DNA of 64,000 bases from Chionoecetes opilio (GCA_016584305.1 JACEEZ010009492.1:205132-269131), one strand, 5' to 3'; positions 32,460-43,249 are shown, counted from the first letter of the stretch. The notes: generated by a model not told the origin, from the letters alone. A program made the numbers and translations.

Positions 32460-34208
32460 AGCCATGTAGAAGGATATAGGTTGCGGCGAACAACATATCA
32501 CCTTCCACCCACTCGTGCGTTTTCCAACTAACTAACTGATTTCACTCACTGACACAACGCTGCCGAGGAATTCCTAAAAAAACATGTCATACTGCAATTA
32601 TTTATATTATTCAGTCTATTTCGATATAATGAAGGAGCGAAAACATGTTATAACTATATAGCACATGTACAATCAATAATTCAATTTCCTCATGGTCATG
32701 CATCCATTACAAAATCCTCCCACCACACTACCCATGGAGTAGACCACATGCCTCCACATCACCACCACCACAGCAGCCAAACCCTCCACCTCACCCTCCT
32801 GGTGAAAGCACTTTAACCCCCGTCGTGGCCCAAACCTGACGACATTAATTCCTCCTCGCAGGCCCCAACCTTGCGAATATCCACCCCTCCTTCTGCTGCG
32901 TCGCCGTTAGCGCGGCGCGCACCACACTCGGCTACCCACCACCCCGTGCGCTGCTTCCTGAGGCACGCAGACCGCACGTCACCTCCACAACAACAGCCTC
33001 CACTAGACCACCATGGAGTAGACCACATGCCTCACGCCACATCACCACCACCACATCACCAAACCTTCCACCACAACAACCTCCACCACCACAGGGGTTG
33101 CCGCTCGGCCCCTAAACAGAGGCTCCTACTGCAGAAGGGTTACCTCGACCTCCTCGCAGGCCCAACCTGCGGCTATACCTCCTCGCACGGAACTCAACCA
33201 AGTCCCAGCCGGTCCAATCCCTCCCCTGTTTTGAAAGAAGAACCAGCTACAAGGGCGGTGGCGGGTTCCTCCCCCGGCACTACTCAAAACAGCGTACGTA
33301 TACCTCCACGCTGGCCCAACGCCTAGCGAATATACCCCCCCCCCCCCCTTAACCTCTGCAGGCACACCGCATACCGCGCGTAACCTCCACCAAAACCACC
33401 CACTCCGCTACACACTACCCCGCGCCAAGGCCTTGCCCCGCGCTGCTCCCTGAGGCACGCAGACCGCACGTCACCTCCACCCACCATTACAACCACCACC
33501 ACCTCCCTTCACCACTACCTCTACCACACAACAGTGTCACCACCAGCTTTGAGCTTCAAGACCCTACATCGCCATCCCCCACCCGACACTGCAGTGTCGG
33601 AAGGTCACACCAGGCAGCCCTCCTCTTCCCCCCGCGAGACACCCCAGCAGGAACACAGCGCTGCTATCTCAACCACAGGAGCCACAAACCACAGGGAGTT
33701 CCTCTACCCTGGGCTCGCCTCAGAGGTAACCACAGTCCAGGGGGGAGATGCTCGAAAGAGTTACGGGCCCGTAAGTATTACCCTAGGGGACTTTTACCTC
33801 GTAGCGCCTCTAAGGAAGATGCTCAAACCGTTTTCTCACTTGGTACGGAACCGCGAGGCTAAGGGTGGTCGGGAGCACCCTTAACTCCCTAAGGGAGTGA
33901 AATTTGAAGCGACAAGACATCAATAAACAATAAATTACAAGTTGTATCACTATATTTTATGTTTATTGTGTATTATAGAGCCATTTCATGCTTGCCTGTT
34001 TGAAATGTGATGTGTTTATTGCATCATTGACTCCATATATATCATATTTAACATACAATACCTATACTTGTAATAAATTCATATCAGGGCAAACCTACAT
34101 ATTAAATATATATATCGGTCAACTTCTTGAATCAAAACGTATATAGGTCATCATACAAGTTTGGCCGCTATAATGATCCGGTGGTGGTGGTGGTATCAAA
34201 TGTCTGAC
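32460..34208. other. No gene recognised; CAC/ACC-rich region with dispersed direct repeats
   Basis: 32700-33540 is CCA/CAC-rich. GCTGCT[T/C]CCTGAGGCACGCA and the following GACCGCACGTCACCTCCAC occur at about 32951 and 33441, and CCATGGAGTAGACCACATGC at about 32731 and 33011, so the block contains internal duplications. ORFs up to 151 codons are His/Pro/Thr-rich and match nothing I know. 33545-33890 gives a 116-codon ORF with no recognisable domain. Confidence 0.5.
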
Positions 34209-34212
34209 GTAC

Positions 34213-34882
34213 TGTAATGCCCGTTATTCGGGAGAGATAGTATGAGAATTATTATCATATAATTCCCGGGTTATGTCTCGTAAGCAGTTCACTCTTTTAG
34301 ATTCTGGGGTGACTCATCGCCTTTCCTTCCTACGCGCCATTTTGTTTATCTTCTTTCCTTCCTTCCCCGCCATTTCTTTCTTCCTTCCTTCCATTCCCCC
34401 CCCCCGTAATGCCGGTTGCGAGTCAAAATTCGTGGAATAATTATTCCGCGATCAGTGATAACTAATGGATTCAAATCTTTTCATTCTCCCCCAACCATCC
34501 TATCAGATCAAGGAACACTCCTAGATTCTCAATGTCTTTCAAAATAGTCCCCATCGTTACAGATCACGTTCATAAATAGATGTCTTAGTAAAGTTATACG
34601 CTAAATTGAAAGTCTACCAAGTTTCTAGGCTCACTTCCATACCCTCTCACTCCTGAATACGCGTTCGGACTTTTGACATGAAAAGTAAACACACCCTTCT
34701 TGGATATTAGATTAAACATATTAAATTCTTCTATATCAAAGTAACAGGTCTGTATTATAGGCAGCCTTTTCTTAGGTACACGAGTTTCATTATTTTAATT
34801 AGTTATTTCGGGATTATAACTATTCATTTGAGGTCACGTCTTGACCAGTTATAAACTCCCCATAGGAGTTACCAGCAACACA
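34213..34882 (+). repeat. 5' LTR of element A, internally deleted by about 1 kb
   Basis: The first 620 bp matches the 3' LTR from 36657 with only a few differences. At about 34838 the sequence jumps from GAGGTCACGTCT to TTGACCAGTTATAAACTCCC, which in the intact LTRs lies about 1 kb further on. The promoter side and the end are kept but the middle, including the AATAAA at the 37876 equivalent, is lost. Confidence 0.85.
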
Positions 34883-34915
34883 CTTGTGACTATAGCGGTG
34901 GTATATTATTTCCTA
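34883..34915 (+). promoter_or_regulatory. Primer binding site of element A (degenerate)
   Basis: CTTGTGACTATAGCGGTGGT here aligns with CTGGTGGCAGCGGTGGGATA at 48558 in element B and is followed by the same TATTATTTCCTAAAAATAAC. The match to the tRNA-Leu 3' end is eroded, so this copy is probably less competent for priming. Confidence 0.6.
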
Positions 34916-35312
34916 AAAATAACAGCAACAGAATCTCACCTGGAAAAATAAATAGCAAGATAGTAAAATTTCAGTAAATTTTCATATAGTAATCGATCAT
35001 TATAGTAGGCTCATTAGATCTCCCCCCCTATAAACCAAACACCCTACACACATGAACCATGACCATGTGGGAGTGAGCTGTAAGAAGCAAGCCATCACAG
35101 CCAGCCGCCGCCGCCCTTCGCCGCGCGCCTCAGCTCCGCCGCCCTTCACAGCCGGCCGCCCCTCACCGCCGCCACAGCCAACGTCACTACAGCCTGCCGC
35201 GCGCCTCGACGCCGCGCTCACCTCAGCTCCGCCGCCCTTCATAGCCAGCCGCCGTAGCCGCTGTTCATCTAGCCGCATCTAGCCGCCACCCTCACGCTTC
35301 GACACGGCCAAC

Positions 35313-35726
35313 ATGTCGAAGAAAGGACGTGAAGCCGCGTCGGGAGGGAAGTCCTGGATCTCTCTCAGCCTTCCCACTGACGTCGTCATGAGTTACGCTA
35401 ATAACCCCAGCGCTAAGAACATTTACATCATCGCCGCTGTGAGCGACATCGTGGACGCCACCTCCAAGAAGGGAGACACAGACTCAGGCAAGGATACGTT
35501 CTTAGTTCCCAAGATCCTAGAGGAGTTTCCAGACAAGAAAATGGTTACCTTCTCGGTTGTCCCGTCGCCTAAGGTAGCCGAGTCATACAGCGCCATACTA
35601 TCCATCCACCGTCTGACCAAGGACGCCAGCGACGTTTGCTGCGTCGATAGCAAGGAGCTCGACGACATCTGCTTCCGCACTCTCAAGCTTCACAACCCGA
35701 CCTACGGAGACCTCCTAGAAGACTAA
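35313..35726 (+). CDS. Chimeric retrotransposon ORF: ribosomal protein uL14 (RPL23) N-terminus plus element-specific tail
   Basis: 137 codons, intact. It starts [20 protein letters not shown], which follows the uL14/RPL23 N-terminus (MSKRGRGG-SG-KFRISL-LPV) residue for residue. [14 protein letters not shown] corresponds to [14 protein letters not shown], and DATSKKGD to the ATVKKGK block. Relative to RPL23 about 12 residues (the GIKGRLNRLPAA segment) are missing; element B still has them. After about residue 60 the similarity ends. The remaining 75 residues (with [20 protein letters not shown]) match no ribosomal sequence but align with B's tail (DT-SG--T-LV-K-L-EF). uL14 sits at the ribosomal subunit interface; any activity of this chimera is unknown. 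The ATG context is CCAACATGT and the ORF sits about 430 bp after the LTR. It could be a decaying passenger or a functional accessory protein; an open frame of this length in a young element does not decide this. Confidence 0.8.
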   Translation: MSKKGREAASGGKSWISLSLPTDVVMSYANNPSAKNIYIIAAVSDIVDATSKKGDTDSGKDTFLVPKILEEFPDKKMVTFSVVPSPKVAESYSAILSIHRLTKDASDVCCVDSKELDDICFRTLKLHNPTYGDLLED

Positions 35727-36656
35727 TCGAGGAGTGTTCGGTGCAGTGTTAGTTATGCATTAGTTAAATATTAGAAAATCGAGGAAGAATTATTTTGAAC
35801 ATGAACATTGAAAATTTATTTTATGAACTTGAAAGTTTAATACCTACTCGGTTTAGAGTAGTTGTAGTGCCACCCGGTTATTACTCTTGGGGAAATCAAT
35901 TCGAAAAGTGTTAAATGTAAAACATTGACAAAGATTCAAAACAAATTGAAGGTCAGTAGGTTCTTAATATATCCAGGTAAGAGGTTGATTGGGATACCAG
36001 TCTCTCATTGAATTTCATTAACAGACTCAGTCTGGTTCGGTGAGTCTTCAAGGTATTTTAATTCAAGTTACAATCAACACGACTTGTGGTGTATTCAGGT
36101 GAAGATTAAGCGAAAAGTGTTAAATATAAATTATTGAGTCAGGGGTAGTGTAGTTCAGACTAGATGAAACAATTTGGTCTAGGAGATTTCTCATGTCTAG
36201 AAGTCGGAGTGTCTGGTTTTCACGGGCTCAGCCTGGTTCAGTGGGAGGAGTATTTTAATTCGAAATAGTAGTACTGCTTCTCACGTCACAGTCAACCAGC
36301 TTGCGGTGTGGCGGGCATTTCAGGACGCGTAAGGCTCTCGTTATCTAACCTGAGAGTAGCCGGCGAGCACCCATGGGACGAACCTTGCGTTGAAAATGTA
36401 GGGACTGAGTCAGGATTTGACAACCACGTCACTACCCAGGTATCAGGTTGATTGGGATACTTCCTTTCATTGAATATTCGTGTAATCTAAACACAAGCAG
36501 ACACCCGTTTTCAAAGAACAGAAGAATTTCCATTAAATTCACTCTAAATTCGTCCCATACACACCTCCTCTTGACGCAGCTTTAAAACGGAAACAAACGA
36601 TCCGTGAGTAGTTAATTTGATATTGAAGAATTTAATTTTCCCGGAGAATAGACGTG
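35727..36656 (+). other. Non-coding internal region of element A
   Basis: 930 bp with no ORF of note, nearly identical to 50326-51215 in element B. It contains imperfect repeats of GGTTGATTGGGATAC (about 35980 and 36450) and of CTCAGCCTGGTTC/CTCAGTCTGGTTCGG. No clean polypurine tract precedes the 3' LTR; the last purine-rich stretch is CCCGGAGAATAGACGTG. Conservation between copies suggests packaging or priming functions. Confidence 0.7.
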
Positions 36657-38433
36657 TGTAATGCCCGTTATTCGGGAGAGATAGTATGAGAATTATTATC
36701 ATATAATTCCCGGGTTATGTCTCGTAAGCAGTTCACTCTTTTAGATTCTGGGGTGACTCATCGCCTTTCCTTCCTACGCGCCATTTTGTTTATCTTCTTT
36801 CCTTCCTTCCCCGCCATTTCTTTCTTCCTTCCTTCCATTCCCCCCCCCGACATGCCGGTTGCGAGTCAAAATTCGTGGAATAATTATTCCGCGATCAGTG
36901 ATAACTAATGGATTCAAATCTTTTCATTCTCCCCCAACCATCCTATCAGATCAAGGAACACTCCTAGATTCTCAATGTCTTTCAAAATAGTCTCCATCGT
37001 TACAGATCACGTTCATAAATAGATGTCTTAGTAAAGTTATACGCTAAATTGAAAGTCTACCAAGTTTCTAGGCTCACTTCCATACCCTCTCACTCCTGAA
37101 TACGCGTTCGGACTTTTGACATGAAAAGTAAGCACACCCTTCTTGGATATTAGATTAAACATATTAAATTCTTCTATATCAAAGTAACAGGTCTGTATTA
37201 TAGGCAGCCTTTTCTTAGGTACACGAGTTTCATTATTTTAATTAGTTATTTCGGGATTATAAGCTATTCATTTGAGGTCACGTCTAGACCATTCAAACAA
37301 CTCCCCTTTTATGCCGAGGGCCCTGAGAAATCCGTGAGACGGCAGTCTCAACCCATCCTTCCCGTAGGTAAGTCGTCCGACGTTCGCTCCTGTTTTCCCC
37401 CCCCCCCCCCTTTCCTTGTTATCATATTGTTATCTATATTTCCAAATATGGGTATCGATGTTTAGTTTTCGCTAACGTAAAGGAGGCCTGCCCATCCTTA
37501 TAAGTATTATTAAAGAGTCTCAACCCATCCTTCCCGTAGAGAGAGAGGCTTCGACGGGGGTGTCCCGCGCCTTCCTCTCCAGGCCACATGGTCTTGTGAA
37601 TCCCCACACCAACTCATTACTCTCACATTTTCTTTCCTATATATATATTCAATGTATACCTATAGTGCTCAGTTGATACGGACATAGGTGGTAATTCTAA
37701 GAATGATTAATTGAGGAAGGTTTATGCTCATTAGAGCTTAGCTTCATTTCACAGGGAGAATTTCCCCTATCAGGTGGTAAGGTTTTTCTTACATCCGATT
37801 AGAGTTTTTCCGGTGTTGGATTAACCCTTATATGTTGTATGTGATCTCAAGCAAGAGACATACTATTTCAGTATGAATAAATAGGATGATGTTTTCAAAT
37901 ATAGTTCTTGTGTTTATTATAAAAACCCCAGGTGATTATTCTGTGTTAGGATAGTAATTCCCCACACTTCCAAAAGAGTCAGCCTTACTCGGTATAGTTC
38001 CACGTACCAATCACGACTACCAAGATAAATCTAATCTTAATATTATTCAAACGCGCCCAGGGAGTAACCCAGAGAACTACTCGCCTGAGCTGGTGGCAGC
38101 ATCCCCTTAACTCATACCCTGTTCCCTTAACCTAAACCCCTACCCCTTCCCCTTAAATTCATCCCCTTTTTCCAGTACTCTCCGCAGTGAGAAGTGTTCA
38201 TACTATAATCACAGAGTGAAGTCATAAGACTAAGTTAAATCCTCCATTCAAGTTGTAATCAAATGAAAAATCATAATCAATTAATATCATTCAAGTAACA
38301 TTGACCAGGTATAAACTCCCCATAGGAGTTTCTGGCAACACACTGGTAGTTTTGCGGTGGGATTTTTTTTGTATCGGTCATAAGATACAATAAGTTTTAA
38401 AGATTTCAAAACCCACAAAACGCTGGCAACACA
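36657..38433 (+). repeat. 3' LTR of element A (1777 bp)
   Basis: Begins TGTAATGCCCGTTATTCGGG and ends CTGGCAACACA. It contains a poly-C run (37400-37410), a repeated TCTCAACCCATCCTTCCCGT pair (about 37347 and 37518), and an AATAAA at 37876-37881. The last 100 bp (from about 38335) carries a CTGGTAGTTTTGCGGTGGGA sequence that resembles the primer binding site, so the LTR end has been extended relative to the solo LTRs at 57139 and 40530. Confidence 0.85.
37876..37881 (+). promoter_or_regulatory. AATAAA polyadenylation signal in the LTR
   Basis: CAGTATGAATAAATAGGATG is conserved in all full-length LTR copies here (about 48017, 52434 and 58377). It probably marks the R/U5 side. Confidence 0.5.
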
Positions 38434-38544
38434 GTACTAGTACACACGCACGTATACACACAAGCAAGGATATTATAAAGTTATATTATCCTTGCACACA
38501 AGTGTCACGTGTGTCACAGTGAGGTGTTAGCCCCCCCCCGTGTG

Positions 38545-38735
38545 TCTTGTCTGACCTAAAGAGCGAACGCGCAGTTCTCGTTCACTATAACAGAGTACCG
38601 CCAGGGCCACGGATACGGCATACGTACGACGCGGGCCAGCAGTGCACATGGTCTATAGATACTAATTTCGGGCACACGGGACTCGAACCTATGATCAGCG
38701 CATCAAGGTATACCCTGGGTACGTCTCTGTAGTAA
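38545..38735 (-). repeat. tRNA-derived SINE-like element
   Basis: The - strand has GGTTCGAGTCCC at 38689-38678, an exact RNA polymerase III B box / T-loop, in a TCATAGGTTCGAGTCCCGTG context. The body shares CTGACCTAAAGAGCGAACGC with 18230. No clear A box or cloverleaf could be folded by eye, so a SINE remnant rather than a tRNA gene is the call. Confidence 0.5.
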
Positions 38736-38804
38736 TCAGTGGGAGAATATTACGCTGAAAGGCTAATGTGGCAGCTATGTATTATCGTAACATTCTGGCG
38801 ATAG

Positions 38805-39030
38805 TGAGCTAAAATCGACCCTATTTCGGAAATCAGCCGATCTTAGCTCAACACCGGCAAACATAGTTTTTAGGTTTAGGTTAAGTTATGTTTAGGTCTG
38901 GTTTAGGTTAGGTAAGGTTTATGATAGGTTTGTGTTAAGTTTTGTAGTTATTTAGGTTAAATAAGCGTCCGCGGGACGATTTCCGAAAGAGGCCGATTTT
39001 AGCACAACAGCGGCATTTGAATTGTCTTTA
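38805..39030. repeat. Small inverted-repeat element with TTAGG-like filling
   Basis: Arms GCTAAAATCG-CC--TTTCGGAAAT at 38808-38833 and its inverse ATTTCCGAAAGAGGCCGATT at 38979-38998. Each arm ends in a CGAT-TTAGC half so that it is partly self-complementary. Between them lie degraded TTTAGGTTAGG repeats (38870-38960). Confidence 0.6.
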
Positions 39031-39655
39031 AATTTATTTATCGGGCTCCCTGACAGCTGAAAGCACGATGATTGGCTAGATAAAGCCGCGTCATGCGAGG
39101 CGCTGCTCTGTGATTGGTTAGCAGAATTTTCCCACACATATCCCTAGAATATCCCTATATTCCCCACCCAGAGGCCACCGACAACCGTACGGGAGTGACG
39201 GCTCGGTACGAGCATCTCCCTCAGCCCACCCTCGTAAGGTTATTGTAGCCATACACTCGTAAGTTGTCCCTTACGAGGGATTTTCGAGCATCCCTGCCCA
39301 GGAGTCCACACTCCACTGGACCCCGCAGCGCTCCCCTCTCTGTTCCACTGCTCCAGTCTCGTGGTGTAAAGGCACCACGACGCTCCCGACGGACTATGCC
39401 CTCCACTGCAAAGCGCCGGTGACGGTGCGGCAGGACTTAACAGCAACACGCTGTGGCTGGCTCTGCCTGGTAGAAGGCACGTCGGTGCATCCCTCCACCA
39501 TCGTAACAAGCCGTTACTGCCACCTGCCACAGCTTCGGCGGGGGCCACACACTGCGCTCGCCATCCTCCTGAAGGCACAGCAGAGGCAGGTATGGGGACG
39601 TCTTCTTCATCCTGGCTCTCCGAGGCCTCCACTGTTTGCCGCGCGGTTTTGCCGG
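39031..39655. other. No gene recognised; CCAAT-type boxes present
   Basis: GATTGGCTA (39070) and GTGATTGGTTAG (39112) are inverse-CCAAT-like. Downstream, 39170-39640 has GC-rich sequence and overlapping ORFs of 86-130 codons on both strands without recognisable domains. It could be a promoter with first exon, or a decayed repeat. Confidence 0.4.
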
Positions 39656-39795
39656 TTTCATTTTTTTTTTTTTTTTTTTTTTAATGGGTTTGCGCAAAAT
39701 AAAACTATCTCCATTACAACAAGCACCTATTGTAGGCCAAGAAAAAAGTCATGTGTCTCTGAAAACGACCGCGAAACTCAAGTCCATTATTACCC
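39656..39795. repeat. Poly-T plus dispersed repeat (TTTGCGCAAAATAAAACTAT)
   Basis: A poly-T of about 22 is followed by TTTGCGCAAAATAAAACTAT, CTCCATTACAACAAGCACCT, and GAAAACGACCGCGAAACTCA. The same blocks occur inverted at 43925-44040 and, in pieces, at 18570-18640 and 19925-20000, in each case beside AACCT-type arrays. Confidence 0.7.
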
Positions 39796-40113
39796 CTAAC
39801 CTAACCATTACCGTCGGCGAGTTTTCCCGATTTATGTAGGGACGAGCATTTCGGTAGACGAGAGTACCAGGTACCATGAGGCAAGGATGGGTAATGTCAC
39901 CGTGGTTATGCAAGTTGTTTATGGATGGAGTAATAAGATAAATCAAAGCAAAATCTAACCTATATAGCCATTACCGCCGGCGAGTTTTCCCGATTTGTGT
40001 AGGGATAAAAATATCGGTAGACGACAGTACCAGGTACCAATAAGATGGGTAATGTCACGGTGGTTATGCAACTTGTTTATGGATGGAGTAATAAGATAAA
40101 TCAAAGCAAAGGT
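39796..40113. repeat. Direct tandem duplication, two units of about 155-165 bp
   Basis: CCATTACCG[T/C]CGGCGAGTTTT, TCCCGATTTATGTAGGGA, AGTACCAGGTACCA, GGGTAATGTCAC-GTGGTTAT and GATAAATCAAAGCAAA occur in order at about 39806-39950 and again at 39967-40110, with minor differences. Confidence 0.85.
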
Positions 40114-40149
40114 TGGTGATGTTGGTATACACTTAAGAGTATTAGTCCA

Positions 40150-42300
40150 GATGAACACCGAACTCACTTTGGTGGACGAAACTATTTTTTTCTGGTGTGT
40201 TTTTATGTGTTTTGAATGAATCGAGTTGTTTTGGGCGAAATTGATATTCCAGGTGCTATATTTCCGTGCTCGCTGACAACATAGAGAAGACCTGAGGTGA
40301 TGGTTGATGTGCAAAGGCTTCTAAACCAGGAAAACAGTCACAGCAGAGTCTCATTAAGAAGTAAGCAAGTGATAGGGACACATTACGTACCTACCAGTTG
40401 CTTACCTTTTGACGAGGCTCTGTTATGACTCTGTTTTCTTGGTTTAGAAGCCTCTGCACATCAGCCATTACCTCAGGTCTTCTCTATAGTGTTGTCAGCG
40501 AGAACAGAGCACAGTAATATAGCACCTGGTGTGATGCCAGGGTTTTTATAAGTTGTTGCTGACACCTTTATATGAATGATATTAATTGGTTAGAATACTA
40601 CATTGATTAATAAAATCTCCTCGTCACAACTGAATGGAGAGTTGAAATTTGTCTTATGACTTCACTATTTAATTATAGTACGAACACTTCTCCCTGCGGA
40701 GAGTACTGAAATGGGAATGAACTTAAGGGGAAGGGGTAGGAGTTAAGGAGTAAGGGGAAATGCTGCCACCAGCTCAAGCGAGTAGTTCTCTGGTTTACTC
40801 CCTGAGCACGTTTGAATATATATATATGAGAATTATTGGTAGTCGGGATGGATATTTAGTATTACACCGAGTGAGGCTAAAAACTCTTTTTGGAAGTGTG
40901 GGGAAGTATTATCCTAACACGGAATAATCACCTGGGGTTTCACAAAATAACACAAGAAACTATATTTTAAACATCATCCTATTTATTCATCATGAAATAT
41001 TATGTCTCTTGTTTGAGATCTTAGACACATATATAAACTCTAATCTGGCACGGGCAAGCTCTCCAGAGCATAACCTCCCTCACTGAATCATATTCTTAGA
41101 ACTACCATCTACGTCCGTATCATCCGAGCACTATAGGTATACATGGAATATCTATATAGGAGAGAAAAATGTGAGAGTAATGAGTTGGTGTAGTGTTCAC
41201 TGTGATAAGTGACTTGGCTTCTTTTTCGGCGGACACTCGCCGGAGCCTTGAAAGGAGTGGGGAGACGACTCACTTGAGTGAAGTGAGTGAGAAACTCCGT
41301 TAATAACACTTATAAGGACGGGGCAGGTCTCCTATGCGTTAATGAAACTAAACAACTGTACCTATATATGAGCATATAGATAGATATATTATAACAAGGA
41401 GGGGGGGGGGATAGGAGCGAGTTACTGAGGTCTTACCTTGAGTGAAGTGAGTGAGAAACTGACTCCCTCGTGGTAACTAAGGCGAGGTTGGGATGAGCGG
41501 GAAAAATAGGAATGTTCGGATCCTTAGGACCGGCCTCTCCTGAAGGGATTATCAGACCTCGAATGACTCTAATTAGCTAACGAAACAAGTATGCATATGA
41601 AATGGCTGCCTATAATGCAGTTCTTTTACTTTGATATAGAAGAATTTAATATGTTTACTCTAATATCCAGGGAAAGATGTTCTCCCTTTTTGTTCAGCCT
41701 ACGAACACGTGTTTCAGAGCGACGAGGTATGGGAGTCGGAATAGAAATTTGGTCGACTTTCAATTTAGCGAATAACTCGACTAACCCACCCATTTATGAA
41801 CGTGATCTGTCACTATTGTGTCTATTTTGAAGGACATTAAGAATCTAAGCGTGTTCCTTGATCTGTCAGGAGGGTAAGGGGAAGATGAAAAGTTTTGAAT
41901 CTACCAGTTATCGACGATCGCGAATTAAATGTCCCACGCATTTGGACTCGTATCCTGAGTGTATGGGGGAGGGAGTGGGAGGGGGGGAAGATAGAAGTGG
42001 GAGATAGAAAGAAAAAAAATGATAGAAAGATAAATATTACGCGAACAGAAAAGATTTGATTGACCTTAATATAATAGGAATACCCTGTTCCTCCATATGC
42101 TGGGTCTAGGTGACAACTTGCCCCAGAACAGCATATGATTATTGAAACCTTTTTCCTTCTTAAATACATAACCCGGGAATTGTATGATAGGAATTTCCAT
42201 CCTGTCTCTTCCGAATACCGGGCATTACACTGGAATATCAATTTCGCGCAAAATAACTCTAAATTCTTCCATCGCCGTAGTTTTCCCTTCGTAGGTCCAC
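40150..42300. mobile_element. Palindromic element interrupted by a solo LTR
   Basis: The left arm (about 40195-40350) contains GAAATTGATATTCCAGGTGC, GCTGACAACA and TCTAAACCAGGAAAACAG. The inverse follows at 40411-40529 (CTGTTTTCTTGGTTTAGAAG, TGTTGTCAGCGAG, AGCACCTGG) and continues after the LTR at 42230-42262 (CTGGAATATCAATTTCGCGC). The loop is about 60 bp (40351-40410). Removing the LTR and one CTGG restores the palindrome. Confidence 0.75.
40530..42229 (-). mobile_element. Solo LTR of the uL14-carrying retrotransposon family (-)
   Basis: On the + strand it runs from TGTGATGCCAGG to GGGCATTACA, so on the - strand it is TGTAATGCCC...CACA. The flanking duplication is CTGG on both sides (40526-40529 and 42230-42233). 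Length 1700 bp. It ends at the same inner boundary as the solo LTR at 58825 and lacks the 100-bp extension of the element A and B LTRs. It is more diverged than those LTRs and probably older. Solo LTRs arise by recombination between the two LTRs of one element. Confidence 0.85.
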
Positions 42301-42558
42301 CCGCGGCGACCTCGCCTTATCCCCACAATGCACCGATGTAAACAAACCGTGACGTAGTTATGTCTGGGGCCCATTGGAGCCTCCGGGGCCCATACTTATA
42401 AAGATTTAGGATTCGTCTTAGACTCGCTCGAGTCTTAAATATGGCGGCCGGCGTCCTAAATCATTTCGAGCGCATCCTAAATCGCTAAGACTCGTCCTAA
42501 TTTCGAGGTTTGGCTAGGACAGGGTGTGAGGTGTCCTAGCGAGCAGGGCGGTGGCTAA

Positions 42559-43041
42559 AGCCGGCCACACACACACCGGCGCGGCCTGTCCGGCCGACAA
42601 AAAGTGGCGGGGCATCGTTCGCCGGACGAGACCCACACACACACCGGCCGCCTCATGAAAATATACAGTACACGTCGGACCACCGTGGTGACAACATGAA
42701 TCCGCTGTCCGAAAATGACTTGTTGGTGATGGCTGCATGTGCAGCCATATATAATACCTATATACGTCATATATAATATCTATATTATCATAATTACAAT
42801 TATTACTGGTACAATTAGTCATTATCTGGCCGAGCGAGGGGCGGGCCGTGCCGGAAGGCACCCACACACACGCAGGCGGCAGGCCGCGCCGGACGGAATT
42901 TTCAAGCGCCGACTGATTTTCATCCGGCCGCTGCGACAGGCCCCGCCGGATGAAAAACACCCCCACACACACACCGGCCGCCTCTAGCCACGCCCCTTTT
43001 CGTCGGCCGGACAGGCCGCGCCGGTGTGTGTGTGGCCGGCT
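42559..43041. mobile_element. PIF/Harbinger-type MITE (483 bp, TAA duplications)
   Basis: Termini AGCCGGCCACACACACACCG and its inverse; the inverted repeats extend about 40 bp through GCGGCCTGTCCGGCCGAC. TAA flanks both sides (42556-42558 and 43042-43044), matching the 3-bp TWA target of PIF/Harbinger elements. A second inverted pair, CACACACACCGGCCGCCTC, lies further in. Excision in silico joins GGCTAA to GACTCGTCCTAA, a sequence also present at 42497. Confidence 0.8.
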
Positions 43042-43076
43042 TAAGACTCGTCCTAAGACGTAAACATGGAGTGCTC

Positions 43077-43240
43077 CACCCACTCCTGAGAACTTTTCGT
43101 GACAGGATAGATGTAATGGACGAACTTGTTGATACATAACTAACTAATCAAGCGATACCGCTTGGACCGAGAAGGGATTATATATGTGACAGACTAGTGG
43201 GAGATGTAATATAAAGCAACACTGAAAAAAATACGGCGAT
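43077..43240 (+). pseudogene. HARBI1/PIF-like transposase fragment
   Basis: In shifting + frames: FRDRIDVMDELVD, a gap, then LVGDVI and SNTEKNTAISA. The order D-E-L-x-D ... R-L-D-R-E-G ... L-V-G-D-V-I resembles the N-terminal part of animal HARBI1-like nucleases. Stops and frameshifts interrupt it and the catalytic DDE core is absent. The identification is by recall of family pattern and is moderate. Confidence 0.45.
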
Positions 43241-43249
43241 CAGTGCATG

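Larger units (their letters stand above)
34213..38433 (+). mobile_element. Non-autonomous LTR retrotransposon A carrying a uL14-derived ORF
   Basis: The element is bounded by TGTAATGCCC at the left and GGCAACACA at the right, with a perfect 4-bp target-site duplication GTAC (34209-34212 and 38434-38437). The parts are: a 5' LTR (34213-34882, internally deleted), a degenerate primer binding site, a leader, one ORF (35313-35726), about 930 bp of untranslated internal sequence, and a 3' LTR (36657-38433, 1777 bp). The internal region is 1774 bp; element B without its MITE is 1776 bp. No gag, protease, RT, RNase H or integrase is visible in any frame, so it must move in trans. The LTR portions that can be compared are nearly identical, so insertion is recent. 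Confidence 0.88.

Noticed and set aside
35313..35726. A functional host RPL23 gene or ordinary processed pseudogene
   Set aside because: Only the N-terminal part matches, it has an unrelated tail, it lies at the same internal position in two independent LTR elements, and it has no poly-A or own target duplication.
39240..39632. Overlapping 126-130-codon frames on both strands, possible gene
   Set aside because: No domain, no splice evidence and competing frames on both strands; left as unassigned sequence.
42514..43137. 207-codon open frame on the - strand
   Set aside because: It spans a MITE with perfect inverted repeats and TAA duplications, and both its ends lie in unrelated flanks.
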